From Bin87 sp965116565 (GTDB lineage Bacteria; Chloroflexota; Dehalococcoidia; Lucifugimonadales; UBA3495), in the NCBI GenBank assembly GCA_965116565.1, contig OZ220699.1, positions 1,922,001-1,986,000 on the forward strand: a stretch of DNA of 64,000 nucleotides, given 5' to 3'. The position numbers and the translations under genes were made by a program. Of the stretch, positions 24,675 to 32,810 are shown one piece after another. The notes beneath the pieces were generated by a model. The model was not told where the DNA came from, did not search any database, and worked only from the letters and a program-made list of their open reading frames with translations. How positions within the stretch are numbered: the first letter of the stretch is position 1; each line of letters opens with the position of its first letter.

Positions 24675-25382
24675 TTACCCGCCCACCCGTCGCGCCACCA
24701 ACAGCCCGACTTCCCGGGTCACCCGCATCGCAAAGTCGTAGCGGTCTACCTCCAGTGCCAGCCCAACATCCCTCGGATGGAATTGCGGCTGCTCGTCGTC
24801 GAAGAACTTCTGCGTCGCGCCGCCCGCCATGATCAGCTTCCGGAGCGCTTCCGGGTCAGGGTTGCGCCCTTCCAGCCGGTTGCGCAGATACATCGCGCAG
24901 TGTTCGTCCTCGTCTGATCGGTTCACCCCCTGGTCGCCCATCGCCAGTATCGTCACCCGATCCGGCAACGGGTCCTCGGCCAGCAGCGCGCGCGTTGTCG
25001 CTCCGGCCACCACGAGAGAGGTGACGTAGATCGGATCGCAGGAGGCCGTTCCTGCCGCCGCTGTGCCCACCGTGCCCGCCCGGGTGGATTGCACGACGCT
25101 CTTGCCGGCAAAATCCACCGAGGACGCCTCGAAAGGCGAGTTTCCGTGGTCAAACCCTTCGGGACGCTTGCCGTCCACCTCGCCCATCAGGATGTCAGCG
25201 ATCTCGGGGTTCCGCTCTCGAATCGCCAGAGCTTCCTCAACCTCCGCTACCAGCGTGATCCGCCGCGCTCCTCGGTCGAACGCGATAGCCGCCGTCGTGA
25301 ACGCCCGAAAAACGTCGATCACTAACGCTGCTCCACGCGCTTCGTTGGCGTCCCGCGTCAAACTCCCGATCCGTATTTCCAT
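24675..25382 (-). CDS. comB: 2-phosphosulfolactate phosphatase family protein
   Basis: A 235-residue ComB-family protein. Family blocks are ALVIDVFRAFTTA, EVDGKRPEGFDHGNSPFE, STRAGTVGT and ILAMGDQG. ComB removes phosphate from phosphosulfolactate to give sulfolactate in coenzyme M synthesis or sulfonate metabolism. No comA or comC is in view. It stands alone and converges with the acyl-CoA ligase gene. The family call is solid; the physiological substrate in this organism is inferred. Confidence 0.85.
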   Translation of the reverse strand: MEIRIGSLTRDANEARGAALVIDVFRAFTTAAIAFDRGARRITLVAEVEEALAIRERNPEIADILMGEVDGKRPEGFDHGNSPFEASSVDFAGKSVVQSTRAGTVGTAAAGTASCDPIYVTSLVVAGATTRALLAEDPLPDRVTILAMGDQGVNRSDEDEHCAMYLRNRLEGRNPDPEALRKLIMAGGATQKFFDDEQPQFHPRDVGLALEVDRYDFAMRVTREVGLLVARRVGG

Positions 25383-25431
25383 AAATTCGTTTCGTCTCCT
25401 GTCGATCTGCGATCGCAGTCTGGGGCCGGTT

Positions 25432-25454
25432 CCCTCTCCCGGGATGGGAGAGGG
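25432..25454. repeat. Palindromic GC-rich intergenic repeat
   Basis: CCCTCTCCC, GGGAT, GGGAGAGGG: a perfect 9-bp stem with a 5-nt loop, between comB and the NHL gene. A related palindrome of Cs and Gs occurs at 47111-47152. The form matches short REP-like elements found in many bacterial genomes. Confidence 0.6.
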
Positions 25455-25489
25455 TCACGGCGAGGGTGGCAATTTTTCGATTGCACCCA

Positions 25490-26437
25490 CTAGGCCACTT
25501 TCGCCAGCTTCTGCAGCGATCGTATCTCTTGCGGTGGATTCAGGTGCTGGCCCGTGTGCGTCCACGAGACCTCGCCCACGTATATGTTCCCCGTGGAGTC
25601 CAGGCAAACCCCGTGCGGCGCGATGAAATGTCCTGGCTCGAGGCTCTCCGGCCCGTCGCCGACCCTGGCCAGCAGCTTCCCGTCGGTGTCGTACACGCTC
25701 ACCCTGGGCCCTAGTCCTCGACCCTGGTCATTCGCTCCGATCGCCGCGCCCAACTCACCGATGTACACCAGGTCAGCTTCCTGGTCGATGTAGAGGCCGC
25801 ATGGTCGCGCCATGTTCACCCACTGGTCCAGGAAGTGCCCATCCGAATTGAACACCTGCACCCGGTGATTCTCCCGGTCGGCGAGATAAACCCGCCCGTC
25901 ACTGCTGGTGCAGATGTTGTGCGCGATATTGAACTGACCCGGGCCGTTCCCCGACTCTCCCCACGAGAACAGCAGCCGCCCATCGGGGCTGTACTTGTGG
26001 ATTCTCGCGTTGCCGTACCCGTCGGACACGAAGAAATCCCCGTTTCTCGGATCTATCGCCACGTGCGTGCATCGGTTGAACGGGTCTCCGGACATGAAAC
26101 TGGCGGGATGCCCGCTCGTTCCCAACGTCAGCAGGATTTCTCCGTCCAGCGTGCACTTCCGCACGGTGTGGTCGCCATCGTCAGTGCAGAACATCGTGCC
26201 GTCCGGTGACATGGTGATCCCGTGCGCCCTCGGGAAAACTCCTTCGCCCCAGGATTTGATGAAGTTTCCGTTCTTGTCGAACACGATCATGGGATGTTCG
26301 CCCCGATTGAACGCGTACACGTTATCGTCATCGTCGCAACCCACCGCCGCAACTTCCTTGAAAGCAAACCCGTCGGGCAACTGCCCCCAACCAACCTGCA
26401 CCTCGTAGGTGAATTGCCCTTCTCCAATCGTAACCAT
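25490..26437 (-). CDS. NHL-repeat beta-propeller protein
   Basis: A 315-residue protein made of six or so NHL blades (for example FPRAHGITMSPDGTMFCTDDG, HNICTSSDGRVYLADRENHRVQVF, APHGVCLDSTGNIYVGEVSW). It resembles the propeller part of peptidyl-alpha-hydroxyglycine lyase-like proteins annotated widely in environmental Chloroflexota. No signal peptide is seen. The ATG at 26437 is preceded by GGAGGG; an upstream ATG in frame has no ribosome site. Function unknown; possible lactonase or lyase activity is only suggested by fold. Confidence 0.8.
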   Translation of the reverse strand: MVTIGEGQFTYEVQVGWGQLPDGFAFKEVAAVGCDDDDNVYAFNRGEHPMIVFDKNGNFIKSWGEGVFPRAHGITMSPDGTMFCTDDGDHTVRKCTLDGEILLTLGTSGHPASFMSGDPFNRCTHVAIDPRNGDFFVSDGYGNARIHKYSPDGRLLFSWGESGNGPGQFNIAHNICTSSDGRVYLADRENHRVQVFNSDGHFLDQWVNMARPCGLYIDQEADLVYIGELGAAIGANDQGRGLGPRVSVYDTDGKLLARVGDGPESLEPGHFIAPHGVCLDSTGNIYVGEVSWTHTGQHLNPPQEIRSLQKLAKVA

Positions 26438-26649
26438 CGCTCTCCCTCCGGATGATTCGTTGAAAACCACAGATTTCTCGTGTCGGGATTGTAACGTAAA
26501 TGCGCCTCGATTGATCCGACAACACGCGTGCGCTCAATCGACAAAAGCCCCGAACACGGCGGCTCAATCCGGCCCTGCCCGCCGGTGCTACAATACCCGT
26601 GGCCGACCCGCGTTTGGCTGTTCATACCACTACCTAAGGAGTGCTCCGC

Positions 26650-27348
26650 ATGGCTGACCCGCGCCGTGATTTCGTAAAGTACACGTTCTACAAGGTGCAG
26701 CCCGAGTGGCGAAGACTGCCCGCCAGCGAACGCAATGCTGCCAAGGACGAGTTCGCCGCCGTCGCAGCGGAGCACGCTGACCGCGTCGCCCTCAACACCT
26801 ACACGCTGGTGGGCGCTCGCGGGGACGCCGACTTCATGCTTTGGGGCGTCTGCCCTGACCTCGAGCCCATCAACGAAATGGCGGCCCAACTCAACCAGAC
26901 CCGCCTCGGCGGTTATCTGGATACTCCCCACTCCTACCTGGCCATGACCCGTCGCTCGCCCTACATCGACGACCACCGCCACGAGGGCCAGGACGGCACT
27001 GGCGACGCGGCCTCCATGCGCATCGTAGGTCGTCGCTACCTGTTCATGTACCCATTTTGGAAGACCCACGATTGGTACCAACTGCCCAGGGAAGATCGTC
27101 AGGAGTTGATGAACGAGCATTTCGTCATCGGCCACAAGTATCCTCAGGTCAAGATCTCCACCGCGTACTCTTTCGGTCTCGACGACCCCGAATTCGTCCT
27201 CGGATTCGAGACCGACGAGCCTGGAACCTTCCTTGACCTCGTCATGGAACTCCGCGAGTCAAAGGCCCGCCCCTACACCTTGAAAGACACCCCCATATTC
27301 TCCTGCATCAACCGCCCCCTCCGCGATTGCCTCGAAGACGCTGCATAG
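26650..27348 (+). CDS. Chlorite dismutase/HemQ-family heme protein
   Basis: A 232-residue dimeric alpha/beta barrel-family protein. The conserved C-terminal half includes RRYLFMYPFWKTHDWYQLP, NEHFVIGHKYPQVKISTAYSFGLDD with the proximal His region, and EFVLGFETDEPGTFLDLVMELR. This family covers chlorite dismutase, DyP-like relatives and coproheme decarboxylase (HemQ/ChdC). Without heme-synthesis neighbours I cannot choose, but a HemQ role is the common one in non-perchlorate bacteria. The ATG at 26650 has AAGGAG upstream, and a TGC-TACAAT extended -10 box lies at 26586-26594. Confidence 0.85.
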   Translation: MADPRRDFVKYTFYKVQPEWRRLPASERNAAKDEFAAVAAEHADRVALNTYTLVGARGDADFMLWGVCPDLEPINEMAAQLNQTRLGGYLDTPHSYLAMTRRSPYIDDHRHEGQDGTGDAASMRIVGRRYLFMYPFWKTHDWYQLPREDRQELMNEHFVIGHKYPQVKISTAYSFGLDDPEFVLGFETDEPGTFLDLVMELRESKARPYTLKDTPIFSCINRPLRDCLEDAA

Positions 27349-27360
27349 GACGCACCTGAC

Positions 27361-28038
27361 ATGACGTCTCAATCAGTGGCAACTCCAGGGCCATCCCCTG
27401 CCCCACAACCCTCCTTCGATACTCCGGCGCCGTTCTCGCTCGACATTACTTCTGTCTTGGCGCTGTTGCCCGACGACGACGCGTTGGATGATTGGTTTCT
27501 TCTTTTCACCGATTCCAACCGGGCAGCCGGGTACCAGTTCGAAATCGATAAACAGGGGAGATTATGGGCAATGGCATCTGAGTCCATGGATGGCGTTGAA
27601 CGCTCTGGAAGTCTGTATCTGGACATCAGGATCTGGGCAGATGCCGGCCCGGGCGGGATGGTGGTCACTGGCAATGCGCTCGTGCGCGTCCCGTGGCCTG
27701 GGCGGCGAGCTCCCGATGCCGGATGGCTATCTCCGGGACAATTGGAAGGATTACCACCCGCCGGTCAACGATCGCATGGGATCCCTTTTGCGCCCCATTT
27801 CGTCGTCGAAATGCGTTCTCAATCCAATTCGCTGGAGTCCCAACAGGCCAAAATGGAGGAGTGGATCGAGTACGGTGTTGCACTGGGCTGGCTCATCGAT
27901 CCTTTCCTCCGCCAAGTTCACATCTACCGCCCCGGCGCCGAACCCGAAATCCTCGAGGACCCCGAAACCGTCAACGGCGATCCCGAACTCCCCGGGTTCG
28001 TGTTCAACGTCCGCCGCCGTATATTCGACCTGGAATGA
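27361..28038 (+). CDS. Uma2-family (DUF820) PD-(D/E)XK nuclease-fold protein
   Basis: A 225-residue protein. The Uma2 core is clear: APDAGWLSP, PHFVVEMRSQSNSLESQQAKMEEWIEYGVALGWLIDP and QVHIYRPG. The conserved Asp, Glu and Lys of a PD-(D/E)XK fold are in place. The family is very abundant in Cyanobacteria and Chloroflexota and its role is unknown. It begins 12 bp after the heme-protein gene and ends before a bidirectional terminator. Confidence 0.85.
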   Translation: MTSQSVATPGPSPAPQPSFDTPAPFSLDITSVLALLPDDDALDDWFLLFTDSNRAAGYQFEIDKQGRLWAMASESMDGVERSGSLYLDIRIWADAGPGGMVVTGNALVRVPWPGRRAPDAGWLSPGQLEGLPPAGQRSHGIPFAPHFVVEMRSQSNSLESQQAKMEEWIEYGVALGWLIDPFLRQVHIYRPGAEPEILEDPETVNGDPELPGFVFNVRRRIFDLE

Positions 28039-28072
28039 TCCTGAAATCTCAACGCGGCAGTTCGTAAAATTC

Positions 28073-28102
28073 GAGGCGCCCGGGTTCATGTCCGGGCGCC
28101 TC
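28073..28102. terminator. Bidirectional terminator between the Uma2 gene and nadA
   Basis: GAGGCGCCCGG pairs perfectly with CCGGGCGCCTC around an 8-nt loop. T-rich sequence follows on the minus strand (GAATTTTAC). The hairpin lies between convergent genes. Confidence 0.8.
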
Positions 28103-28127
28103 TTGACTCACATGTTGAGCGCGTTCG

Positions 28128-29336
28128 TTACCGCAGCGCCAGCATCCGTTCCAACGCCACCAGCGACTCTTGCTGCATCTCCTCCGGCACCATGATCCGG
28201 TTCACCACCTCGCCCGCCACCAGGCTTTCCAACGTCCACAGCAGGTATGCCGGGTGGATGCGGTACATGGTCGAACACGGGCAACTCACCGGATCCAGGC
28301 AGAACACCGTCTTGTCCGGATTGTGCATCGCCAACCGGTTCACAAGGCTGATCTCCGTGCCAACCGCCCAAGCCGACCCGGCCGGAGCCTCGTTGATCGT
28401 CTTGCGGATGAATTCCGTGGACCCGTTCAGGTCTGCGGCATCCACAGTCTCCATCGGGCACTCCGGATGCACCAGAACCGTAATGTCCGGATAGCGTTCC
28501 CGTGCCGACTCGATCTGCTTGGTCGTAAACCGTGTGTGCACCGAGCAGTGGCCCTGCCACAGCACCATCTTTGCCTTGCGCAATTGCTCAGGCGTGTTTC
28601 CACCCATGGCCTTGAACGGATTCCACACCACCATCTCGTCCAGCGGTATGCCCAGCTTCAATGCGGTGTTGCGACCCAGGTGTTGATCCGGCAGGAACAG
28701 CACGCGGTCCGCTTCTCCGAACGCCCACTCCAACACGGCTGTGGCATTGGACGATGTGCATACGGCGCCGCCGTTTCGCCCGCAGAGCGCCTTGATGGCC
28801 GCCACCGAGTTCATGTACGTCACCGGTAGGATTCCACCGTGGTCCCCCAGCACGTCCTGCAGGTCATCCCAGCCGTCCTCAACGTCCTGAATGGGCGCCA
28901 TGTCCGCCATCGAGCATCCCGCGGTGATGTTTGGCAGGATAATCTGCTGGTGTTCTCCCGCCAGGATGCACGCCGTTTCCGCCATGAAATGCACGCCGCA
29001 GAAAACGATAAAGTCGGCTTCCGGCCGCGACGCCGCTTCTTGGCTCAACAGGAACGAATCGCCCTGGAAATCGGCGTGCTTGATGATCTCCTCGCGCTGG
29101 TAGTGGTGGCCCAGCACCGTCACCGATTCACCGAGCGCCCGTCGTGCCACGCCAATGCGTTCGTCCAGCTCCGCCGGAGAGCATGCCAGATACTCTCCCG
29201 GGATCTTCTGCCAACGAACGTTGATCGCCAATTCCTCCGCCAGCGACTTGGCCGGCAGTTCATCCTCCGGGCGACAGAAGGCGGCGTGTTCTATCTCGGT
29301 GAGTGGGATTGTAGGTTGCCTGGTCTGAGTAACCAT
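28128..29336 (-). CDS. nadA: Quinolinate synthase
   Basis: A [4Fe-4S] enzyme making quinolinate from iminoaspartate and DHAP for NAD synthesis. In this 402-residue protein the blocks are LGHHYQREEI, FCGVHFMAETA, PNITAGCSMAD, VHPECPMETVDAAD, GTEISLVNRL and DPVSCPCSTMY. Three cluster Cys are in TAGCS, PECP and SCPC. The ATG at 29336 has AGGAGG 7 bp upstream. It is downstream of miaB in the same direction with a 32-bp gap. Confidence 0.95.
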   Translation of the reverse strand: MVTQTRQPTIPLTEIEHAAFCRPEDELPAKSLAEELAINVRWQKIPGEYLACSPAELDERIGVARRALGESVTVLGHHYQREEIIKHADFQGDSFLLSQEAASRPEADFIVFCGVHFMAETACILAGEHQQIILPNITAGCSMADMAPIQDVEDGWDDLQDVLGDHGGILPVTYMNSVAAIKALCGRNGGAVCTSSNATAVLEWAFGEADRVLFLPDQHLGRNTALKLGIPLDEMVVWNPFKAMGGNTPEQLRKAKMVLWQGHCSVHTRFTTKQIESARERYPDITVLVHPECPMETVDAADLNGSTEFIRKTINEAPAGSAWAVGTEISLVNRLAMHNPDKTVFCLDPVSCPCSTMYRIHPAYLLWTLESLVAGEVVNRIMVPEEMQQESLVALERMLALR

Positions 29337-29368
29337 ATTAGGCACCTCCTTGAGAGCAGAAAGCAGCG

Positions 29369-30667
29369 TTACGCCGTTAGGCCGGCCAGCGACCACGGAC
29401 CCGTGCGGGTTACCCGCACGTCTACCAGTTGACCGGTCAAATCTGTGTCAGCCGCGTCGGGGTCTGTGTCGCTGACGTCGAAATAGACTAATTTGTTCCC
29501 GCGGGTTCGGCCGCTCCAGCTGCCCCGCTTGCGGTTCTCCGCCAGAACCTGGACGGACTCGTCCATGTAGGCGGAGTTGATGCTCGTCAAAATGCTTTCT
29601 TGCAGCGTTTCCAGCCCTTTCAGCCTGCGCTGTTTGTCCTCTTGGGCAATGTCGTCATCCATCGTCCTTGCCGCGATGGTGCCGGGACGTGTGGAATAAG
29701 CTGCTCCGTGGACCTTGTCAAAGCGCAGGTCGTCCACCAGACGGAGCGTGTTTTCGTACTGCGTCTCCGTCTCGCCCGGGAACCCCACAATGATGTCCGT
29801 GCTCACGGTAACGTCCGGTATGGTGTCGCGTATCTCGCTGATGATGTCCCTGTATTCCGCTGTGGTGTACGGGCGCCGCATCCGTTGCAGCACTTCGTCG
29901 TCGCCCGACTGCACGGGAAGGTTGATGTGCTCGCACACCTTGGGCAGTTCCGCCACCGATTTGATGATCCGGCTGCTCATGTACGACGGATGCGACGTCA
30001 GGAAGCGGATGCGTTCCAGTCCGTCGATATCGTTCAATCTCGCGAACAGGTCCGCCAGGTCATGCTTTTCCTCTCGGTCGTGTCCGTAAGCATCCACCGT
30101 CTGGCCCAGAACCGTAACCTCACGCACTCCCCTCCCGGCCAGCAACTCCACCTCGTGCGCGATGTCATCCACCGACCGGCTCACCTGCCGTCCCCGCCGG
30201 TACGGGATGATGCAGAACGTGCACATCAAATCGCACCCGTGGATGATCGGCACGTACGTCGCCACGTCCGGTCGCTGCGGCGCAAGCGAACCGACGCATC
30301 CCTCCCAGTCCAGTCCCAGTCGTTCGCCGACCAACTCCAGGAGGGGCTCAAACTGTTGCGGCCGCAGGAACAGGTCCACGTGAGGGAACCGCTTCTGCAA
30401 TTCTTCCGTGCGCGGGCCCACCATGCAGCCTGTCAACGCCAGAACCGAATCCGGCCGTCTCTTCCGCAGCGGTTGGGTGAGGTTCAGCGTGCCCGTCACC
30501 TTGTCTTCGGCCGATTGTCGCACTACGCACGAGTTGAGCACTACAACGTCGGCGTCGGCTGGCCTCGCCGCCGCGGTCAGGCCCAACTGCTCTAACGCCG
30601 ACCCCAGTCGCTCGGAGTCGGCGGTGTTCATCTGGCAACCAATCGTCCAGATGTGATAAGTCTGCAT
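29369..30667 (-). CDS. miaB: tRNA-2-methylthio-N6-dimethylallyladenosine synthase
   Basis: A radical-SAM methylthiotransferase acting on A37 of tRNAs that read UNN codons. The N-terminal domain has GCQMNTADSE and VLNSCVVRQSAEDK, with cluster Cys residues. The radical-SAM triad is CDLMCTFCIIP, and a C-terminal TRAM domain (about 365-428) follows. The 432-residue length is normal. It is transcribed with nadA and lies just downstream of a tRNA-Ser gene on the same strand. Confidence 0.94.
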   Translation of the reverse strand: MQTYHIWTIGCQMNTADSERLGSALEQLGLTAAARPADADVVVLNSCVVRQSAEDKVTGTLNLTQPLRKRRPDSVLALTGCMVGPRTEELQKRFPHVDLFLRPQQFEPLLELVGERLGLDWEGCVGSLAPQRPDVATYVPIIHGCDLMCTFCIIPYRRGRQVSRSVDDIAHEVELLAGRGVREVTVLGQTVDAYGHDREEKHDLADLFARLNDIDGLERIRFLTSHPSYMSSRIIKSVAELPKVCEHINLPVQSGDDEVLQRMRRPYTTAEYRDIISEIRDTIPDVTVSTDIIVGFPGETETQYENTLRLVDDLRFDKVHGAAYSTRPGTIAARTMDDDIAQEDKQRRLKGLETLQESILTSINSAYMDESVQVLAENRKRGSWSGRTRGNKLVYFDVSDTDPDAADTDLTGQLVDVRVTRTGPWSLAGLTA

Positions 30668-30721
30668 TTGCCGTATTTCCCGTAGATGCAGGTCGTCCCC
30701 GTCGGTTTTCGATCCGGGGAA

Positions 30722-30813
30722 TGGCGGAGGGAGTGGGATTCGAACCCACGATCCCGGTTTCCCAGGATAAGCGCTTAGCAGGCGCCCGCACTAGACCACT
30801 ATGCGATCCCTCC
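30722..30813 (-). tRNA. tRNA-Ser (GCT anticodon)
   Basis: On the minus strand the 7-bp acceptor GGAGGGA/TCCCTCC, the D-arm, the anticodon loop CTGCTAA (anticodon GCT), a long variable arm typical of class II tRNAs, and GGTTCGAATCC in the T-arm are all present. The CCA end is encoded. Length fits tRNA-Ser. Confidence 0.97.
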
Positions 30814-30834
30814 CGACCCTGCTGGGTAAACCGA

Positions 30835-30863
30835 ATTATAACGTATTGTGAATCCAGTTACAA
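30835..30863 (-). promoter_or_regulatory. Promoter for tRNA-Ser
   Basis: On the minus strand TTGTAA and a perfect TATAAT are separated by 17 bp, ending 21 bp before the tRNA 5' end. Confidence 0.75.
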
Positions 30864-31048
30864 ACCAACACCGTCGCCTGAATGCACGCGTCGGCGTCGA
30901 AATCGCGCCGTCTGGAGGGTATTCGCGTTGCCATAGGCCTCCCAATGCACTTTTTCGTTACCGGCCTCGTCGGTTGTCCTCGAACCCACACCCAACGGCG
31001 TACCCGACCATGCCAACGCCGATGACAGTGTCGGGCGTTCTCCAACTC

Positions 31049-31076
31049 TTGCGCGCCACCCAGTAAACGCTATAAT
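31049..31076 (+). promoter_or_regulatory. Promoter for tRNA-Ile
   Basis: TTGCGC and a perfect TATAAT with a 16-bp spacer, ending 14 bp before the tRNA. Confidence 0.65.
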
Positions 31077-31090
31077 GGTAATCCCCACGT

Positions 31091-31167
31091 GGGCCTGTAG
31101 CTCAGGCGGTTAGAGCGCAGTCCTGATAAGACTGAGGTCGTTGGTTCGAGTCCATCCAGGCCCACCA
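31091..31167 (+). tRNA. tRNA-Ile (GAT anticodon)
   Basis: Acceptor GGGCCTG/CAGGCCC, D-loop AGCTCAGGCGGTTAGAGC, anticodon loop CTGATAA (anticodon GAT), T-loop GGTTCGAGTCC, and an encoded CCA. It is followed by a terminator. Confidence 0.97.
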
Positions 31168-31202
31168 TAAATTTTCGCTCATCGTGCGCGGACGGTCTGA
31201 CG

Positions 31203-31231
31203 CCCCCAATCCTGTTCGATCGGGGGTTTTT
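31203..31231 (+). terminator. Terminator after tRNA-Ile
   Basis: CCCCC/GGGGG with an inner ATC/GAT pairing, followed directly by TTTTT. Confidence 0.85.
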
Positions 31232-31267
31232 GCTTATCAGGAGCCCAGGCAGCCAACAGAGTAACCA

Positions 31268-31704
31268 ATGGCAACCCCAGAATATCCCTGCACCAGCGTG
31301 CGACTGCTCTCCGGCGGTAACCCCCGAATCGCTAAGGCCGACGGCGACACTCCGGTGCAGGCCTACGTCGCCGCCATGCCCGAATGGAAGAGTGACATCA
31401 GTCGGCGACTCGCCGACCTAATCGTCCGCACCGTCCCCGACATGCGCAAGGCCGTGCGCTGGAACTCCCCCTGGTACGGCGTCGAAGGCGAGGGCTGGTT
31501 CCTCAGCTACCACGTCTTCATCCGTTACGTGAAAGTCACCTTCCTCAATGGCGCATCCCTCGACCCCATCCCGCCCGATTCCCGAAAAGACCCCGACTCC
31601 CGCTGGTACGACATCTACGAAATGGCCTCGACGAAACACAGATGGCCGAATGTGTCCGCCAATCCGCCGCCATCCCCGGCTGGAAGGACTTCGGTACGCT
31701 GTAA
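31268..31704 (+). pseudogene. DUF1801 (YdhG-like) protein, frameshifted near the 3' end
   Basis: The frame from ATG 31268 encodes a DUF1801 protein: VQAYVAAMPEWKSDISRRLADLI, PDMRKAVRWNSPWYG, LSYHVFIRYVKVTFLNG, SRWYDIYE. Right after DIYE (31619-31621) the conserved ending moves to another frame, reading LDETQMAECVRQSAAIPGWKDF and stopping at 31704. A single lost base near the AAATGG run explains it. Read in the original frame, the end becomes unrelated Pro/Ser-rich sequence. It is either a recent pseudogene or a sequence error. The family role is unknown. Confidence 0.75.
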
Positions 31705-32068
31705 ATCCCTTTCGTTGAAACGGCGTGATATCCGGTGCCATGCGTGTTCAATCCCGGGGTTGAGGGCAGACCTATGCTAACGAGGATACCTGTTTTCCTA
31801 GAACCGCAGCCCGGGAGAAGATGTACCTTCCCCTCCCCGGCGTTGCCGGAGTTAATCGTTGACGGGGATACCTTCTCCAGGTGACCGGTATTTTCGGAGG
31901 ACGCGTTTGCGGTGGCGACAGACGCACCCTGCCTCCGAACTTTCGCAGGAGCTAAACCAATAGTCCGGTCACGATGGGAACCGTCGCCGCGGGTCTGGTA
32001 CCCTGAGATATCTTGCCGCTGCAAACAAACCAATTACGGAATTCTCATGACATGTTGGGTGTGTTGGC
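31705..32068. other. Non-coding stretch with one extended imperfect hairpin
   Basis: No convincing gene. At 31814-31878, GGAGAAG pairs with CTTCTCC, CCCC with GGGG inside it, and a small CCGGC/GCCGG hairpin sits at the tip, so the region could fold as a single arm. Composition is less GC-rich than neighbouring genes. Confidence 0.4.
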
Positions 32069-32662
32069 ATGAAACGGGACCGCAGGCAACACAAATGGAA
32101 CGTCCGCAGGGCTTTGAAACTAATGCAAGGCACTGAACACGCGTGTAGGCTATTGCTCGCCGACCTTGATCGGGAAATCGTTGATCGCGATTCATTTGGC
32201 ATTACTGACGGTCCACGGGCCATCGGCATCGCGGTGGCGACGACCGTCCAATGTGCATTGTTTTGCGAATATGCAATAAAAACTTTTCACGCGTCACTTT
32301 CGAATGGATTCTGTAGACCCGGTCATTGTTTGGCTCGCCGGGCTGCCGGTGAAAAGAAGGGTCTGTATGACGACTTGGAAGACCGTTATATGGCGGTCGA
32401 GAATGCCCCGTTTGGCGATTTGAGTGATCGGATCATCCAGTACATGACCACGCGGGAAGCTTGGTGTCCCATTGAGTGGACCTCGGACATCTGCGACGTT
32501 AGAAAAACGCTGCAGATAGGTTCAGGAAATTTCGAAGACTGGCGTTACGGATATCCTGAAAAAGGCACATTGTCTGGCGGAGCACCCAAAGGTTTGTTTG
32601 TCGTTGCCAAAGGGTTAGAATTATTGACGAGAAATCGCCACCAAGAGTTCCTTGGGACTTAG
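32069..32662 (+). CDS. Hypothetical HEPN-like protein
   Basis: A 197-residue ORF with lower GC than its neighbours. The pattern CALFCEYAIKTFHASL, GHCLARRAAGEKKGLYDDLEDRY, EDWRYGYPE and a closing helix VVAKGLELL follows the layout of AbiV/HEPN-type proteins (CE.AIK, GH.L..LYD.L, WRY.YPE). HEPN proteins are often RNases or partners in toxin-antitoxin and defence modules, but the RX4-6H catalytic motif is not clear here. It sits in an accessory-looking patch beside the broken DUF1801 gene. Confidence 0.55.
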   Translation: MKRDRRQHKWNVRRALKLMQGTEHACRLLLADLDREIVDRDSFGITDGPRAIGIAVATTVQCALFCEYAIKTFHASLSNGFCRPGHCLARRAAGEKKGLYDDLEDRYMAVENAPFGDLSDRIIQYMTTREAWCPIEWTSDICDVRKTLQIGSGNFEDWRYGYPEKGTLSGGAPKGLFVVAKGLELLTRNRHQEFLGT

Positions 32663-32810
32663 TTTCGCACACCTCGACGAGAATGCCGGGTAACTCTTGA
32701 TCCGAATTGACGGGCCGCTTTGGATCGATTGTCAGTTGCTTGTAACTTTCGGCAACTCGTGATCTACGCCAACGACTCGTACTGACCCATCCAACGGGAA
32801 GGCAAACTGA

